From: Methylobacterium tarhaniae
Lineage (GTDB): Bacteria > Pseudomonadota > Alphaproteobacteria > Rhizobiales > Beijerinckiaceae
Reading direction: 5' to 3'
Assembly (NCBI RefSeq): GCF_001043955.1
Contig: NZ_LABZ01000008.1
Coordinates: 1 to 43,606, forward strand
Length of the DNA stretch: 43,606 bases
The notes beneath the pieces were generated by a model. That model was given only the letters and a program-made list of their open reading frames with translations. It did no database searches and was not told the DNA's origin. The position numbers were made by a program, and so were the translations under genes. Within the stretch, counting starts at the first letter, position 1. Each line of letters begins with the position of its first letter. Shown in pieces: positions 1-7,915 of the stretch.

Positions 1-488
1 CCCACCGCCGCACCGGCGCCGACGTGCCGGTCTGCCTCGATCCGCGGGCCCGGATGATGCGCGGCGCCGGCGAGGCGGTGGGTCCTGCCCTCGCCCTGCC
101 GGCCATGCCGGCGGTGCTGATCAATCCCGGCGTGCCGGTCGAGACGGCGCCGGTTTTCCGCGCCCTCGGGCTCAAGGTCGGCGAGGCGCATCCCCGCGCC
201 GCGGAGGTCCATCCCGAGATGGCCGGCGGCGAGGATCTCGGTGCCCTGATCGCCCGCATCGCCCCGGCCCGCAACGACCTGGAGGCCCCTGCCCTGACGG
301 TCGCGCCGGTGATCGGCGACACCCTGGCGGCCCTGCGCGACCAGCCGGATTGCCGCCTCGCCCGGATGTCGGGCTCCGGCGCCACGGTGTTCGGGCTGTT
401 CGGCCACCGCTCGGCGGCCGTCGCCGCGGCGCGGGCGATCGCGGCGGCGCAGCCGGGCTGGTGGGTGCGGGCGACGCTGCTGCGGTAG
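1..488 (+). CDS. ispE: 4-diphosphocytidyl-2-C-methyl-D-erythritol kinase, C-terminal part
   Basis: IspE phosphorylates CDP-methylerythritol in the non-mevalonate (MEP) isoprenoid pathway. The window opens inside the gene, and the frame is open from base 3. About 161 residues are visible, beginning in the conserved GADVPVCL segment. The C-terminal GHMP-kinase motif [12 protein letters not shown], which shapes the phosphate site, is present near the end. The stop is followed by 169 bases without a gene, then the convergent prenyl diphosphate synthase. Both genes serve isoprenoid synthesis. The N-terminus and promoter lie outside the window. Confidence 0.9.
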   Translation, partial: HRRTGADVPVCLDPRARMMRGAGEAVGPALALPAMPAVLINPGVPVETAPVFRALGLKVGEAHPRAAEVHPEMAGGEDLGALIARIAPARNDLEAPALTVAPVIGDTLAALRDQPDCRLARMSGSGATVFGLFGHRSAAVAAARAIAAAQPGWWVRATLLR

Positions 489-657
489 GCAGTGCCGCGC
501 GTCCTCGCCCGTGCCGGCTCGATGGGTCAGGACGGGCGGAGACCTGCGAGCCCGGCAGGTTCCACACGCGCCGAACTTTCCGCGACCCCGTCCCGAGGTT
601 GCAGGTGGGAGCCCGACTTGAAGGGCTCGACGCGACTGGGCGGAGCGGTCCCCGCTC

Positions 658-1698
658 CTACCGCGCCCGCGCGATGCAGAAATCCACCGCTTCCAGCAGC
701 GCCTGCTTCATCGGCGAGGCCGGGAACAGCGCCAGCGCGTCCTTGGCCATGGCGCCATAATGGCGGGCGCGCTCGATCGTGTCCTCGAGGGCGCGATGGC
801 GGCGCATGATCGCGATGGCCGCGTCGAGGTCGCGGGGATCCTCGATCTCCTGGCGCTCCAGGGTGCGGCGCCAGAACGCACGCTCCTCCTCGCTGCCGCG
901 GCGGAACGACAGCACCACCGGCAGGGTGATCTTGCCCTCGCGGAAGTCGTCGCCGACATTCTTGCCGAGATCGGCGCTGGTGCCGCCGTAATCGAGGGCG
1001 TCGTCGACGAGCTGGAAGGCGATGCCGAGATTCATGCCGTAGCTGCGGCAGGCGGCGATCTCGGCCTTCGGGCGCTCGGCGATGACCGGGCCGACCTCAC
1101 AGGCGGCGGCGAACAACTCGGCCGTCTTCGCCCGGATCACCGCCAGATACTCGTCCTCTGTGGTCTCGGTGCTGCGGGCGGCGGTGAGCTGCATCACCTC
1201 GCCCTCGGCGATCACCGAGGCGGCCGACGAGAGAATGTCGAGGGCGCGCAGCGAGCCGACCTCGACCATCATCTTGAAGGCCTGGCCGAGCAGGAAGTCG
1301 CCGACGAGGACGCTGGCCTCGTTGCCCCACTTGATCCGCGCCGCCACTTTGCCGCGGCGCATGTCGCTCTCGTCGACCACGTCGTCGTGCAGGAGTGTCG
1401 CGGTGTGCATGAACTCGACGCTGGCGGCGAGCTTCACGTCGCCGTCGGCGTGTTCGCCCTTCGCCGAGCCGTAGCCCGACAGGGTGGCGGTCGCGAGGGT
1501 CAGGATCGGGCGCAGGCGCTTGCCGCCCGAGGAGATCAGGTGGTTGGCGACCTCCGGGATCATCGTCACGTCGGAGCCGGTCCGCGACAGGATCATCGCG
1601 TTGACGCGCTCCATCCCGCCCGCCACGAGCCCCACCAGGGCATCGAGGCTGGCCTCCGGATCGGAAGGTCTATCTTGGAGGGGAAGTACGACGCCCAC
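658..1698 (-). CDS. ispB: Long-chain polyprenyl diphosphate synthase (octa/decaprenyl type)
   Basis: A 346-residue trans-isoprenyl diphosphate synthase that elongates farnesyl or geranylgeranyl diphosphate with IPP to make the ubiquinone side chain. The first Asp-rich motif is DDVVDESD at residues 105-112 and the second is DDALD at 232-236. The substrate-binding GGKRLRP is at 58-64. Small residues just before the first motif agree with a long-chain product; decaprenyl is expected in this clade, but that is inference. The start is a GTG without a strong ribosome-binding site, and the ATG at codon 29 is an alternative. It is convergent with ispE and divergent from the DUF2007 gene. Confidence 0.9.
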   Translation of the reverse strand: MGVVLPLQDRPSDPEASLDALVGLVAGGMERVNAMILSRTGSDVTMIPEVANHLISSGGKRLRPILTLATATLSGYGSAKGEHADGDVKLAASVEFMHTATLLHDDVVDESDMRRGKVAARIKWGNEASVLVGDFLLGQAFKMMVEVGSLRALDILSSAASVIAEGEVMQLTAARSTETTEDEYLAVIRAKTAELFAAACEVGPVIAERPKAEIAACRSYGMNLGIAFQLVDDALDYGGTSADLGKNVGDDFREGKITLPVVLSFRRGSEEERAFWRRTLERQEIEDPRDLDAAIAIMRRHRALEDTIERARHYGAMAKDALALFPASPMKQALLEAVDFCIARAR

Positions 1699-1903
1699 GC
1701 CCGCGCGATCTCCTCAGAGCCGCCCCGAACCGCGGGGCTCCTCGATCTACTCCCGCCCCCTTTGGCATGCGAGCGCCCCCGGCGGCAACACGCAAGCTGC
1801 CGCAAGGCCCGGAAGCCGGCGCCCCGGCCCGGCCGTGCGGCGCAACCGGCACGCTTGTGTGGTATGGCAGCCGCGATCCGAGCAGGGACCCGCGTGCCGC
1901 ACC

Positions 1904-2128
1904 ATGATCGAGCTGATCCGCACCAACGACCTCGTCCTGATCGGCTTCGCGGAATCGCTTCTCACCGGCGCCGAGATCCCGGTTCTGGTGGCCGACAACC
2001 ACATCAGCATGATGGAGGGGATGATCGGCGCCTTCCCGCGCCGGCTGCTGGTGCCGGAGGACCATGCCCGCCAAGCCCGGCGCATCCTCACCGATGCGGG
2101 CCTCGCCCACGAGCTGCGTCACCCATGA
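1904..2128 (+). CDS. DUF2007 domain protein
   Basis: A 74-residue protein of the DUF2007 family, described in databases as putative signal-transducing but without an established biochemical role. The fold is a short ferredoxin-like unit. The pattern ELIRTND followed by a Leu-rich helix and the acidic LVPEDHARQARRIL segment is typical of the family. Its stop overlaps the start of the methyltransferase gene (ATGA), so the two are probably translated from one message. The ATG was chosen because it matches the family's usual N-terminus. Divergent from ispB across about 200 bases that must hold both promoters. Confidence 0.8.
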   Translation: MIELIRTNDLVLIGFAESLLTGAEIPVLVADNHISMMEGMIGAFPRRLLVPEDHARQARRILTDAGLAHELRHP

Positions 2129-2220
2129 GCGGAGCGGGAGAGTCGGCCAAGAGCGAAGCGGGAGAGGCGGCCATGAGCGAAGCGGGAGAGGCGGTCAACA
2201 GCGAAGCGGGCGAGGCGCGC
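2125..2220 (+). repeat. 24-bp tandem repeat, four units, at the 5' end of the methyltransferase gene
   Basis: Four 24-bp units (2125-2148, 2149-2172, 2173-2196, 2197-2220) share the core AGCGAAGCGGGAGAGGCG. Units 1 and 3 begin with ATG, while units 2 and 4 begin with AAG and AAC. The number of units does not alter the frame, so copy number may vary by slippage without inactivating the gene. Confidence 0.9.
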
Positions 2221-2961
2221 CCGGTGGCCGAATCCTGGCTCGGCGGGCGCCTCACCTTGCGCCAGCCGCCCCGGGGCGCCCACCGGGCCGGGACCGACGC
2301 GGTGCTGCTCGCGGCCGCGGCCGGCGCGCGGGCCGGCGAGACGATTTGCGACCTCGGCGCCGGCACCGGGGCGGTCGGGCTCGCCGTCGCCCGCGCCTGC
2401 CCGGAGGTTCGGGTGATGCTGGTCGAGCGCGACCCGGAGGCCGCGGCGCTCGCCCGCCTCAACGCGGAGGAGAACGGGCTCGCCGACCGCGTCCGTGTGA
2501 TCGAGGCCGACGTGACGGGGCCGGGCCGCGCGCGCCGCGCCGCCGGGCTCCTGCCCGATTCGGTCGACCTGCTCCTGACCAACCCGCCCTTCTTCGAGGC
2601 CGGCCGCCACCGCGCCTCGCCGGTGGCGGTGCGCGCCGCGGCGCACGGGTTCCCGGAACCCGGCGGGTTGGAGGCCTGGCTGCGCACCTGCGCCGACCTC
2701 CTGCGCCCCGGCGGCCGGCTGGTGCTGATCCACCGGGCCGATGCGCTGCCCGCCTGCCTCGACGCCCTGGCCGGCCGGTTCGGCGGGCTCACGGTCACGG
2801 CGGTCCAGGCGCGGGCGGAGACCGCGGCGATCCGGGTGCTGGTGGCGGGCGTGCGCGGCAGCCGCGCGCCGTTCACCCTGGCGCCGGCCCTGGTGCTGCA
2901 CGGGCCGGACGGGCGGTTCACGCAGCGCGTGGAGGCGATGCATCGGGGTGGGACGGTCTAA
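2125..2961 (+). CDS. TrmN6/YfiC-like SAM-dependent methyltransferase
   Basis: A 278-residue class I methyltransferase of the COG4123 group, which includes the tRNA1(Val) A37 N6-methyltransferase. The SAM-binding motif DLGAGTG is at residues 76-82, and the N6-adenine-type catalytic motif NPPF is at 153-156. The first 32 residues are not part of the fold. They are four copies of an eight-residue unit (consensus SEAGEA plus two variable residues) encoded by a 24-bp tandem repeat. A second in-frame ATG lies at 2173, so translation could start there and skip two repeats. The gene overlaps the DUF2007 stop by four bases and is convergent with dprA. Confidence 0.85.
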   Translation: MSGAGESAKSEAGEAAMSEAGEAVNSEAGEARPVAESWLGGRLTLRQPPRGAHRAGTDAVLLAAAAGARAGETICDLGAGTGAVGLAVARACPEVRVMLVERDPEAAALARLNAEENGLADRVRVIEADVTGPGRARRAAGLLPDSVDLLLTNPPFFEAGRHRASPVAVRAAAHGFPEPGGLEAWLRTCADLLRPGGRLVLIHRADALPACLDALAGRFGGLTVTAVQARAETAAIRVLVAGVRGSRAPFTLAPALVLHGPDGRFTQRVEAMHRGGTV

Positions 2962-2966
2962 CCGGG

Positions 2967-4169
2967 TCAGCGCAGCGACACCGCCCCGCCCGGATGCCGC
3001 CAGATCTTCCCGTCGAGTTCCAGCTCCATCAACAGGCCCTGGACCACCCGGGCCGACATCCCGGCCTGCCGCGCCAGGGCGTCGACCGGCACCGGCGACG
3101 GACCGAGGAGTTCGAGCAGGACGGCCTGGTCGTCCCGCAGCGCCGGCCGCGCCGGGGCCTCGGAGGCGGGGTCGTGGTCGAGGGGGCTCTGCGCCGGCTC
3201 GGCGGCCATGGCGGTGATCGGCTCGGCGGAGAAGTCGATCTCGTCCCAGTAGAGGGTGGGCTCGGGCCGGTCCGCCGCGTCCTCGGCTCCCGTCTCCGGC
3301 GCAGGACCGCCGATCAGCGGGGTCAGCACCGCCATCACGTGCTCGGGGGCGGCGCAGAGCGTGGCGCCGTCGCGGATCAGGTCGTTGGTGCCCTCCGCCC
3401 GCGGATCGAGGGGCGAGCCGGGCACGGCGAAGACCTCGCGGCCCTGCTCCAGGGCGAAGCGGGCGGTGATGAGCGAGCCGGAGCGGCGGGCCGCCTCGAC
3501 CACGATCGTGCCGAGGGACAACCCCGAGATGATGCGGTTGCGGCGCGGGAAGTCGCGGCCGCGCGGCTCCCAGCCCATCGGCATCTCGGCGACGACCGCG
3601 CCGCCCGAATCGAGGATCCGCGTGACCAGCTCCTCGTGCTCGGACGGGTAGATCCGGTCGTGCCCGCCGGCCAGGACCGCGACGGTGCCGCTCGACAAGG
3701 CCGCCTTGTGGGCGCGGGCATCGACGCCGCGGGCCAGCCCCGAGACGACCACCAGCCCCTCATGGCCGAGCGCGTGCGACAGGCGCTCGGTGAAGGTGAG
3801 GCCGGCCGCGGACGCGTTGCGCGAGCCGACGATGGCGACGGCGGGCCGCTTCAGGCAGGCGGCGTCGCCGCGGATCGCCAGGAGCGGCGGCGCATCGGCG
3901 GTGGCCTGGAGCGGCAGGGGGTAGTCGGGCTCGCCCATCGCCACGAACCGGATTCCGAGGCGGGCGGCGGCCGCGATCTCGCGCTCGGCCTCGGCCTTGG
4001 TGGTGACCCGGATCGGCTTGGCCCGGGCCTTGGCCAGGCCCGGCAGGGCTTTCAGCGCCGCGCCGGCCCCGCCGAAGCGGTTCACCAATCCCCGGAAGGT
4101 GCGCGGCCCGATACCCTCCGAGCGGATCAGCCGGAGCCAGTCGAGGCGTTGCGCGTCGCTTAACTGCAA
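2967..4169 (-). CDS. dprA: DNA processing protein DprA (Smf)
   Basis: DprA binds single-stranded DNA and loads RecA onto incoming DNA during natural transformation. The 400-residue protein has an N-terminal SAM-like helical region (about 1-75). The Rossmann-like core follows, with IVGSRNAS at 113-120, SGLARGVDARAH near 143-154 and AVLAGGHDRIYP near 164-175, then NRIISGLS and a segment ending ALEQGREVFAVPG. A variable linker leads to a C-terminal winged helix (about 335-400). It is the last gene of the minus-strand run after plsY, with a 56-base gap containing a small AAGGT/ACCTT hairpin. Whether the host is competent cannot be judged here. Confidence 0.95.
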   Translation of the reverse strand: MQLSDAQRLDWLRLIRSEGIGPRTFRGLVNRFGGAGAALKALPGLAKARAKPIRVTTKAEAEREIAAAARLGIRFVAMGEPDYPLPLQATADAPPLLAIRGDAACLKRPAVAIVGSRNASAAGLTFTERLSHALGHEGLVVVSGLARGVDARAHKAALSSGTVAVLAGGHDRIYPSEHEELVTRILDSGGAVVAEMPMGWEPRGRDFPRRNRIISGLSLGTIVVEAARRSGSLITARFALEQGREVFAVPGSPLDPRAEGTNDLIRDGATLCAAPEHVMAVLTPLIGGPAPETGAEDAADRPEPTLYWDEIDFSAEPITAMAAEPAQSPLDHDPASEAPARPALRDDQAVLLELLGPSPVPVDALARQAGMSARVVQGLLMELELDGKIWRHPGGAVSLR

Positions 4170-4225
4170 GACCCTCTCTCCCTCAAAGGTCCGTCGAACC
4201 TTGGGTGAGGGTCGTTGTTAGACCT

Positions 4226-4825
4226 TCAGCCCTTCTGCCCGATGCGCCCCTCCGTCCCCGCGGCGAGGCGGCGAATGTTGGGCGCGTGCTTCCACCATAG
4301 CAGCAGGGCGAGCACGCAGAACAGCACGGCGAGGCGCCCCTGCCCGAACGCCCACAGGGCGGCCGGAGTGGCGGCGGAGGCCGCCAATGCCGAGGCCGAG
4401 GAGTAGCGGAGCAAGGCGGCGAGGCCGAGCCAGACCACGGCGAAGACCAGCACCCCGAGGGGAAACAGCCCGAGCAGCACGCCGATGAAGGTGGCGACGC
4501 CCTTGCCGCCCTTGAAGCCGAGCCAGACCGGGAAGAGATGGCCGAGGAAGGCGCCGAGGCCGGCGGCGAGCGCCGCCTCCGGGCCACCGAAGCGGGAGGC
4601 GATCAGCACCGCGGCGGTGCCCTTGAGCGCGTCGCCGAGCAGCGTCGCCGCCGCGAGGCCCTTCCGGCCGGTGCGCAGCACGTTGGTGGCGCCGATATTC
4701 CCCGAGCCGATCGCCCGCACGTCGCCGAGGCCGGCCAAGCGCGTGAGGATCAGCCCGAAGGGGATCGCGCCGAAGAGATAGCCGATGCCGAGCCAGAGGG
4801 CGATCTGCGTCCAGTCCGGCGCCAT
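4226..4825 (-). CDS. plsY: Glycerol-3-phosphate acyltransferase PlsY
   Basis: PlsY transfers acyl groups from acyl-phosphate to glycerol-3-phosphate, the first step of membrane phospholipid synthesis. The 199-residue inner-membrane protein shows the three family motifs: [12 protein letters not shown] near residues 40-52, the [18 protein letters not shown] segment near 98-115, and the C-terminal KHAPNIRRL. Five hydrophobic segments fit the known topology. The start ATG overlaps the stop of the upstream pyrC-like gene (ATGA), which indicates translational coupling in the pyrB-pyrC'-plsY-dprA run. Confidence 0.95.
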   Translation of the reverse strand: MAPDWTQIALWLGIGYLFGAIPFGLILTRLAGLGDVRAIGSGNIGATNVLRTGRKGLAAATLLGDALKGTAAVLIASRFGGPEAALAAGLGAFLGHLFPVWLGFKGGKGVATFIGVLLGLFPLGVLVFAVVWLGLAALLRYSSASALAASAATPAALWAFGQGRLAVLFCVLALLLWWKHAPNIRRLAAGTEGRIGQKG

Positions 4826-6120
4826 CAGCGCGTCTCCTCGTGGCGGTGGACGATGCGGCCGGCGACCATGGTGAGGGAGGCCTGCCCCTGCAGCCGCGCC
4901 TCGTCGAAGGGCGAGTTCTTCGAGCGCGACTTGAGCTGCCGCTTGTCGAGCACGTAGGGCGCGTCCGGGTCGATCAGGACGAGGTCGGCGGGCGCGCCGG
5001 GGGCGAGACGCCCGGTCTCGCGGCCGAGCACCCGCGAGGGGGCGGCCGACAGGGCGGCGAGCAGCCGCGGCAGCGCGATGTCGCCGGCGTGCACAAGGCG
5101 GAGCGCGGCGGCGAGCAGCGTTTCGATGCCCAGCGCCCCGTCGGCGGCCTCGGCGAAGGGCAGGCGCTTGGTCTCGACGTCCTGCGGGTTGTGGTCGGAC
5201 ACGATCACGTCGATCACGCCCTCGTTGAGCGCGGCCACCACCGCCTGCCGGTCGGCTTCGGTCCGCAAGGGCGGCGAGAGCTTGCAGAAGGTGCGGTAGT
5301 GGCCGATGTCGTTCTCGTTCAGCACCAGGTTGTTGACCGAGACGCCGCAGGTGACCGGCAGGCCCGCCTCCTTCGCCCGCCGCACGATCTCGACCGAGTC
5401 GGCGCAGGAGATCATCGCCGCGTGGTAGCGCCCGCCGGTCAGGCGCACGAGGCGGATGTCGCGCTCGAGCAGGATCGTCTCGGCCTCGCGCGGAATGCCG
5501 TGCAGGCCGAGCCGCGAGGCCATCTCGCCCTCGTTCATCACCCCGTCGCCGACCAGCGTCGGCTCCTCGACGTGCTGCATCAGGAGCACGCCGAAATCGC
5601 GGGCATAGGTCAGCGCCCGACGCATCACCTGGGCGTTGGTGACCGCCTTGAGCCCGTCGGTGAAGGCGACGGCGCCGGCTTCCGTGAGCAGGCCGAACTC
5701 GGTCATCACCTGGCCGGCGAGGCCCTTGGTGATGGCGGCGGCCGGCAGCACGTGGGTGCTGGCGGTGTCGCGGGCGCGGCGCAGCACGAAGTCGACGATC
5801 GCCGGCTCGTCGATCGGCGGGTTGGTGTCGGGCATGCAGACCAGGGTGGTCACGCCGCCGGCGGCGGCGGCGGCGCTGGCGCTCGCCAGGGTCTCGCGGT
5901 GCTCGGCGCCCGGCTCGCCCACGAAGGCGCGGAGATCCACGAGGCCGGCGGTGAGCACCTGCCCGCCGCACTCGATCACCTCGGCGCCTTCGGGCACGGA
6001 TGCGGGGGTGCCCCAGTGGATGTCGGCGATCGATCCGTCGCGGACGAGGACCGCGCCCGGGCCTTCGCGGCCGCTGGCGGGGTCGATCAGGTGGGCGTTG
6101 GTGAGGAGGAGTGTGGTCAT
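4825..6120 (-). CDS. Dihydroorotase homologue lacking metal ligands (PyrC'-like, probably non-catalytic)
   Basis: A 431-residue amidohydrolase-fold protein most similar to class I dihydroorotase. Active enzymes carry a metal-binding HxH after a conserved Asp; here the segment reads [10 protein letters not shown] (residues 62-71), so both His are replaced (Arg64, Phe66). The His of the HxxHxS motif is Met236, and the DxAPH motif reads DHNPQ (309-313). His183 remains. In Pseudomonas an inactive PyrC' of this kind is an obligate partner of PyrB, the aspartate carbamoyltransferase. Location in the pyrB cluster suggests the same structural role; that is inference. It overlaps both neighbours by four bases. 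A true pyrC should exist elsewhere. Confidence 0.85.
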   Translation of the reverse strand: MTTLLLTNAHLIDPASGREGPGAVLVRDGSIADIHWGTPASVPEGAEVIECGGQVLTAGLVDLRAFVGEPGAEHRETLASASAAAAAGGVTTLVCMPDTNPPIDEPAIVDFVLRRARDTASTHVLPAAAITKGLAGQVMTEFGLLTEAGAVAFTDGLKAVTNAQVMRRALTYARDFGVLLMQHVEEPTLVGDGVMNEGEMASRLGLHGIPREAETILLERDIRLVRLTGGRYHAAMISCADSVEIVRRAKEAGLPVTCGVSVNNLVLNENDIGHYRTFCKLSPPLRTEADRQAVVAALNEGVIDVIVSDHNPQDVETKRLPFAEAADGALGIETLLAAALRLVHAGDIALPRLLAALSAAPSRVLGRETGRLAPGAPADLVLIDPDAPYVLDKRQLKSRSKNSPFDEARLQGQASLTMVAGRIVHRHEETR

Positions 6121-6527
6121 GGATTAGGCCGCTTGGGGTTCGGCGGAAGCATGGCGGAGCGTTGCTCGACTGCGACGAGCACGGCGTCGAGCGCGCGCTG
6201 AGGGTTGCCGAGGAAGGCTTCGTTCGTGAACCGCATGATCTCAAAGGCTTGGGCGCGAAGCCAGGCATCCCGGGCCGCGTCGCGCTTGCGGCGCTCGGTT
6301 GTCTCGTGCGGCTCGCCGTCGAGTTCGACGATCAACCTGGCCGCAGGGCAGAGAAAATCGACGATGAAGGGAGTGATGGGAACCTGCCGCTTGAACTTGT
6401 GACCGGAGAGACGGCCGGCGCGGACCTGGCTCCAGAATAAAGCTTCCGCGCGTGTGGAGAGGGAGCGCTGGTCCTTTGCAAAGTCTCTGAGTCGTTCGGA
6501 GACCGGATTTCGCTTCTCTTGCTCCAT
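6117..6527 (-). CDS. DUF559 domain protein, Vsr-like endonuclease fold
   Basis: A 136-residue protein of the DUF559 family, which shares the PD-(D/E)XK fold with very-short-patch-repair endonucleases. The core [18 protein letters not shown] supplies the Asp and the ELD pair expected at a metal site, and a basic region precedes it. I chose the ATG at 6527 because a strong GGAGGGG ribosome-binding site precedes it; the frame stays open further upstream. It overlaps the start of the pyrC-like gene (ATGA), so it is translated with the pyrimidine genes, although it has no known pyrimidine role. DUF559 genes are widespread, mobile and functionally uncharacterised. Confidence 0.8.
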   Translation of the reverse strand: MEQEKRNPVSERLRDFAKDQRSLSTRAEALFWSQVRAGRLSGHKFKRQVPITPFIVDFLCPAARLIVELDGEPHETTERRKRDAARDAWLRAQAFEIMRFTNEAFLGNPQRALDAVLVAVEQRSAMLPPNPKRPNP

Positions 6528-6555
6528 CCACCCCTCCTCAAGCTCGCCGTCCCTG

Positions 6556-6728
6556 AACCCTCCCCCCTCTGCGGGGGAGGGTGCCCCGCGCATGCGGGGC
6601 GGGAGAGGGGAACCACGTTTCCGGATGACGCGGAACCGTTCTGAAGGGCGCCAGGTCTTGAAGCGTCGCGCTGCCCCTCTCCCGGCTCACTCCGTTCGCC
6701 ACCCTCCCCCGCAGAGGGGGGAGGGTTG
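6556..6728. repeat. GC-rich intergenic palindromic element, copy 1
   Basis: The outer arms (6556-6582 and 6700-6728) are inverted copies built on CCCTCCCCC...GGGGGAGGG, and each arm is itself a hairpin. Inside are a GGGCGGGAGAGGGGAACCAC block (from about 6598) and an inverted partner CTGCCCCTCTCCCGG (6671-6685). The element fills most of the 240-base gap between pyrB and the DUF559 gene. It closely resembles the copy at 10704-10936. No coding sense was seen. Confidence 0.85.
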
Positions 6729-6767
6729 GACCGTGGCGCCCTTCTCGAAAGTTACCCCCTTGATGCG

Positions 6768-7715
6768 TCACGCGTTCGGCAGGTGCGTCGCCAGCGCCTC
6801 CAGCACCGCCATCCGCACCGCGACCCCCATCTCGACCTGTTCCCGGATCAGCGACTGCGCGCCATCCGCGACCTCGGACGAGATCTCGACGCCGCGGTTC
6901 ATCGGGCCCGGATGCATCACCAGCGCATCGGGCTTGGCGTGGCGCAGCTTGTCGCCGTCGAGGCCGAAATACCGAAAGTACTCCTTCACCGAGGGCACGA
7001 AGGAGCCGTTCATCCGCTCGCGCTGGAGCCGCAGCATCATCACGATGTCGGCGTCCTTGAGCCCCGCCCGCATGTCGGTGAAGACCTCGACGCCGAAGCG
7101 CGCGAGCCCCGGCGGCAGCAGCGTCGAGGGGCCGATCACCCGCACCCGGGCGCCGAGCGCCATGAGCAGGATGATGTTCGAGCGCGCCACCCGCGAATGC
7201 AGGACGTCGCCGCAGATCGCGACCTGGAGCCCCTCGATCCGGCCCTTGTTGCGCCGGATGGTCAGGGCATCGAGGAGCGCCTGGGTCGGGTGCTCGTGGG
7301 CGCCGTCGCCGGCATTGACCACCGAGCAATCGACCTTGCGGGCCAAAAGATGCACCGCGCCGGCCTGGTGGTGGCGCACCACGATGATGTCGGGGCGCAT
7401 CGCGTTCAACGTCGCGGCGGTGTCGATGAGGGTCTCGCCCTTCTTCACCGACGAGGAGGCGACCGACATGTTCATCACGTCGGCGCCGAGGCGCTTGCCG
7501 GCCAGCTCGAACGAGGACTGGGTCCGCGTCGAGGGCTCGAAGAACAGGTTGATCTGGGTGCGTCCGCGCAACGTCGTGCGCTTCTTCTCGACCTGGCGGC
7601 TGATCTCGACGGCCTCGTCGGCACGGTCGAGGAGCGCCACGATGTCGAGGGGCGAGAGGCCCTCGATGCCGAGGAGGTGGCGGTGCGGGAAGCCGGGGGG
7701 TGCCTGGGTGCTCAT
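6768..7715 (-). CDS. pyrB: Aspartate carbamoyltransferase catalytic subunit
   Basis: PyrB condenses carbamoyl phosphate with aspartate, the first committed step of pyrimidine synthesis. The protein is about 315 residues. The carbamoyl-phosphate loop [13 protein letters not shown] lies near residues 58-70, with the SSVKKGET loop after it. [10 protein letters not shown] and [14 protein letters not shown] are the middle-domain signatures, and the C-terminal [12 protein letters not shown] is intact. I chose the ATG at 7715; a GTG nine bases upstream is possible. No pyrI regulatory subunit is nearby. The following dihydroorotase-like gene lacks catalytic ligands, as in the PyrB-PyrC' ATCases of pseudomonads. 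Confidence 0.95.
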   Translation of the reverse strand: MSTQAPPGFPHRHLLGIEGLSPLDIVALLDRADEAVEISRQVEKKRTTLRGRTQINLFFEPSTRTQSSFELAGKRLGADVMNMSVASSSVKKGETLIDTAATLNAMRPDIIVVRHHQAGAVHLLARKVDCSVVNAGDGAHEHPTQALLDALTIRRNKGRIEGLQVAICGDVLHSRVARSNIILLMALGARVRVIGPSTLLPPGLARFGVEVFTDMRAGLKDADIVMMLRLQRERMNGSFVPSVKEYFRYFGLDGDKLRHAKPDALVMHPGPMNRGVEISSEVADGAQSLIREQVEMGVAVRMAVLEALATHLPNA

Positions 7716-7915
7716 CCTGAGCACAGGGCTATAGGATCCGCGGAAGCGGGCCGCAAGGACGGCTTGAGGAACGCGCGGGGATCATCGGCGGTATTTGACA
7801 ACCGCCGCGTCATCACCCACTTGTCCGCTTCGCCGCACGAAAATCCGCGCCGGCCGCCCCGCACAAGTTGAAGCCCGATCTGCCGCGGTGTGCTCTTCGA
7901 AGAGGCAGCCCGTCC

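Noticed and set aside
760..2124. Long open plus-strand frame running over the prenyl synthase gene and into the methyltransferase frame
   Set aside because: It is antisense to the clear ispB-like gene; high GC removes stop codons in antisense frames. Only the part from 2125 is real.
2064..4163. A 699-codon plus-strand frame opposite dprA
   Set aside because: The translation is low-complexity Arg/Gly/Pro/Ala with no domains, and dprA explains the codon pattern on the other strand.
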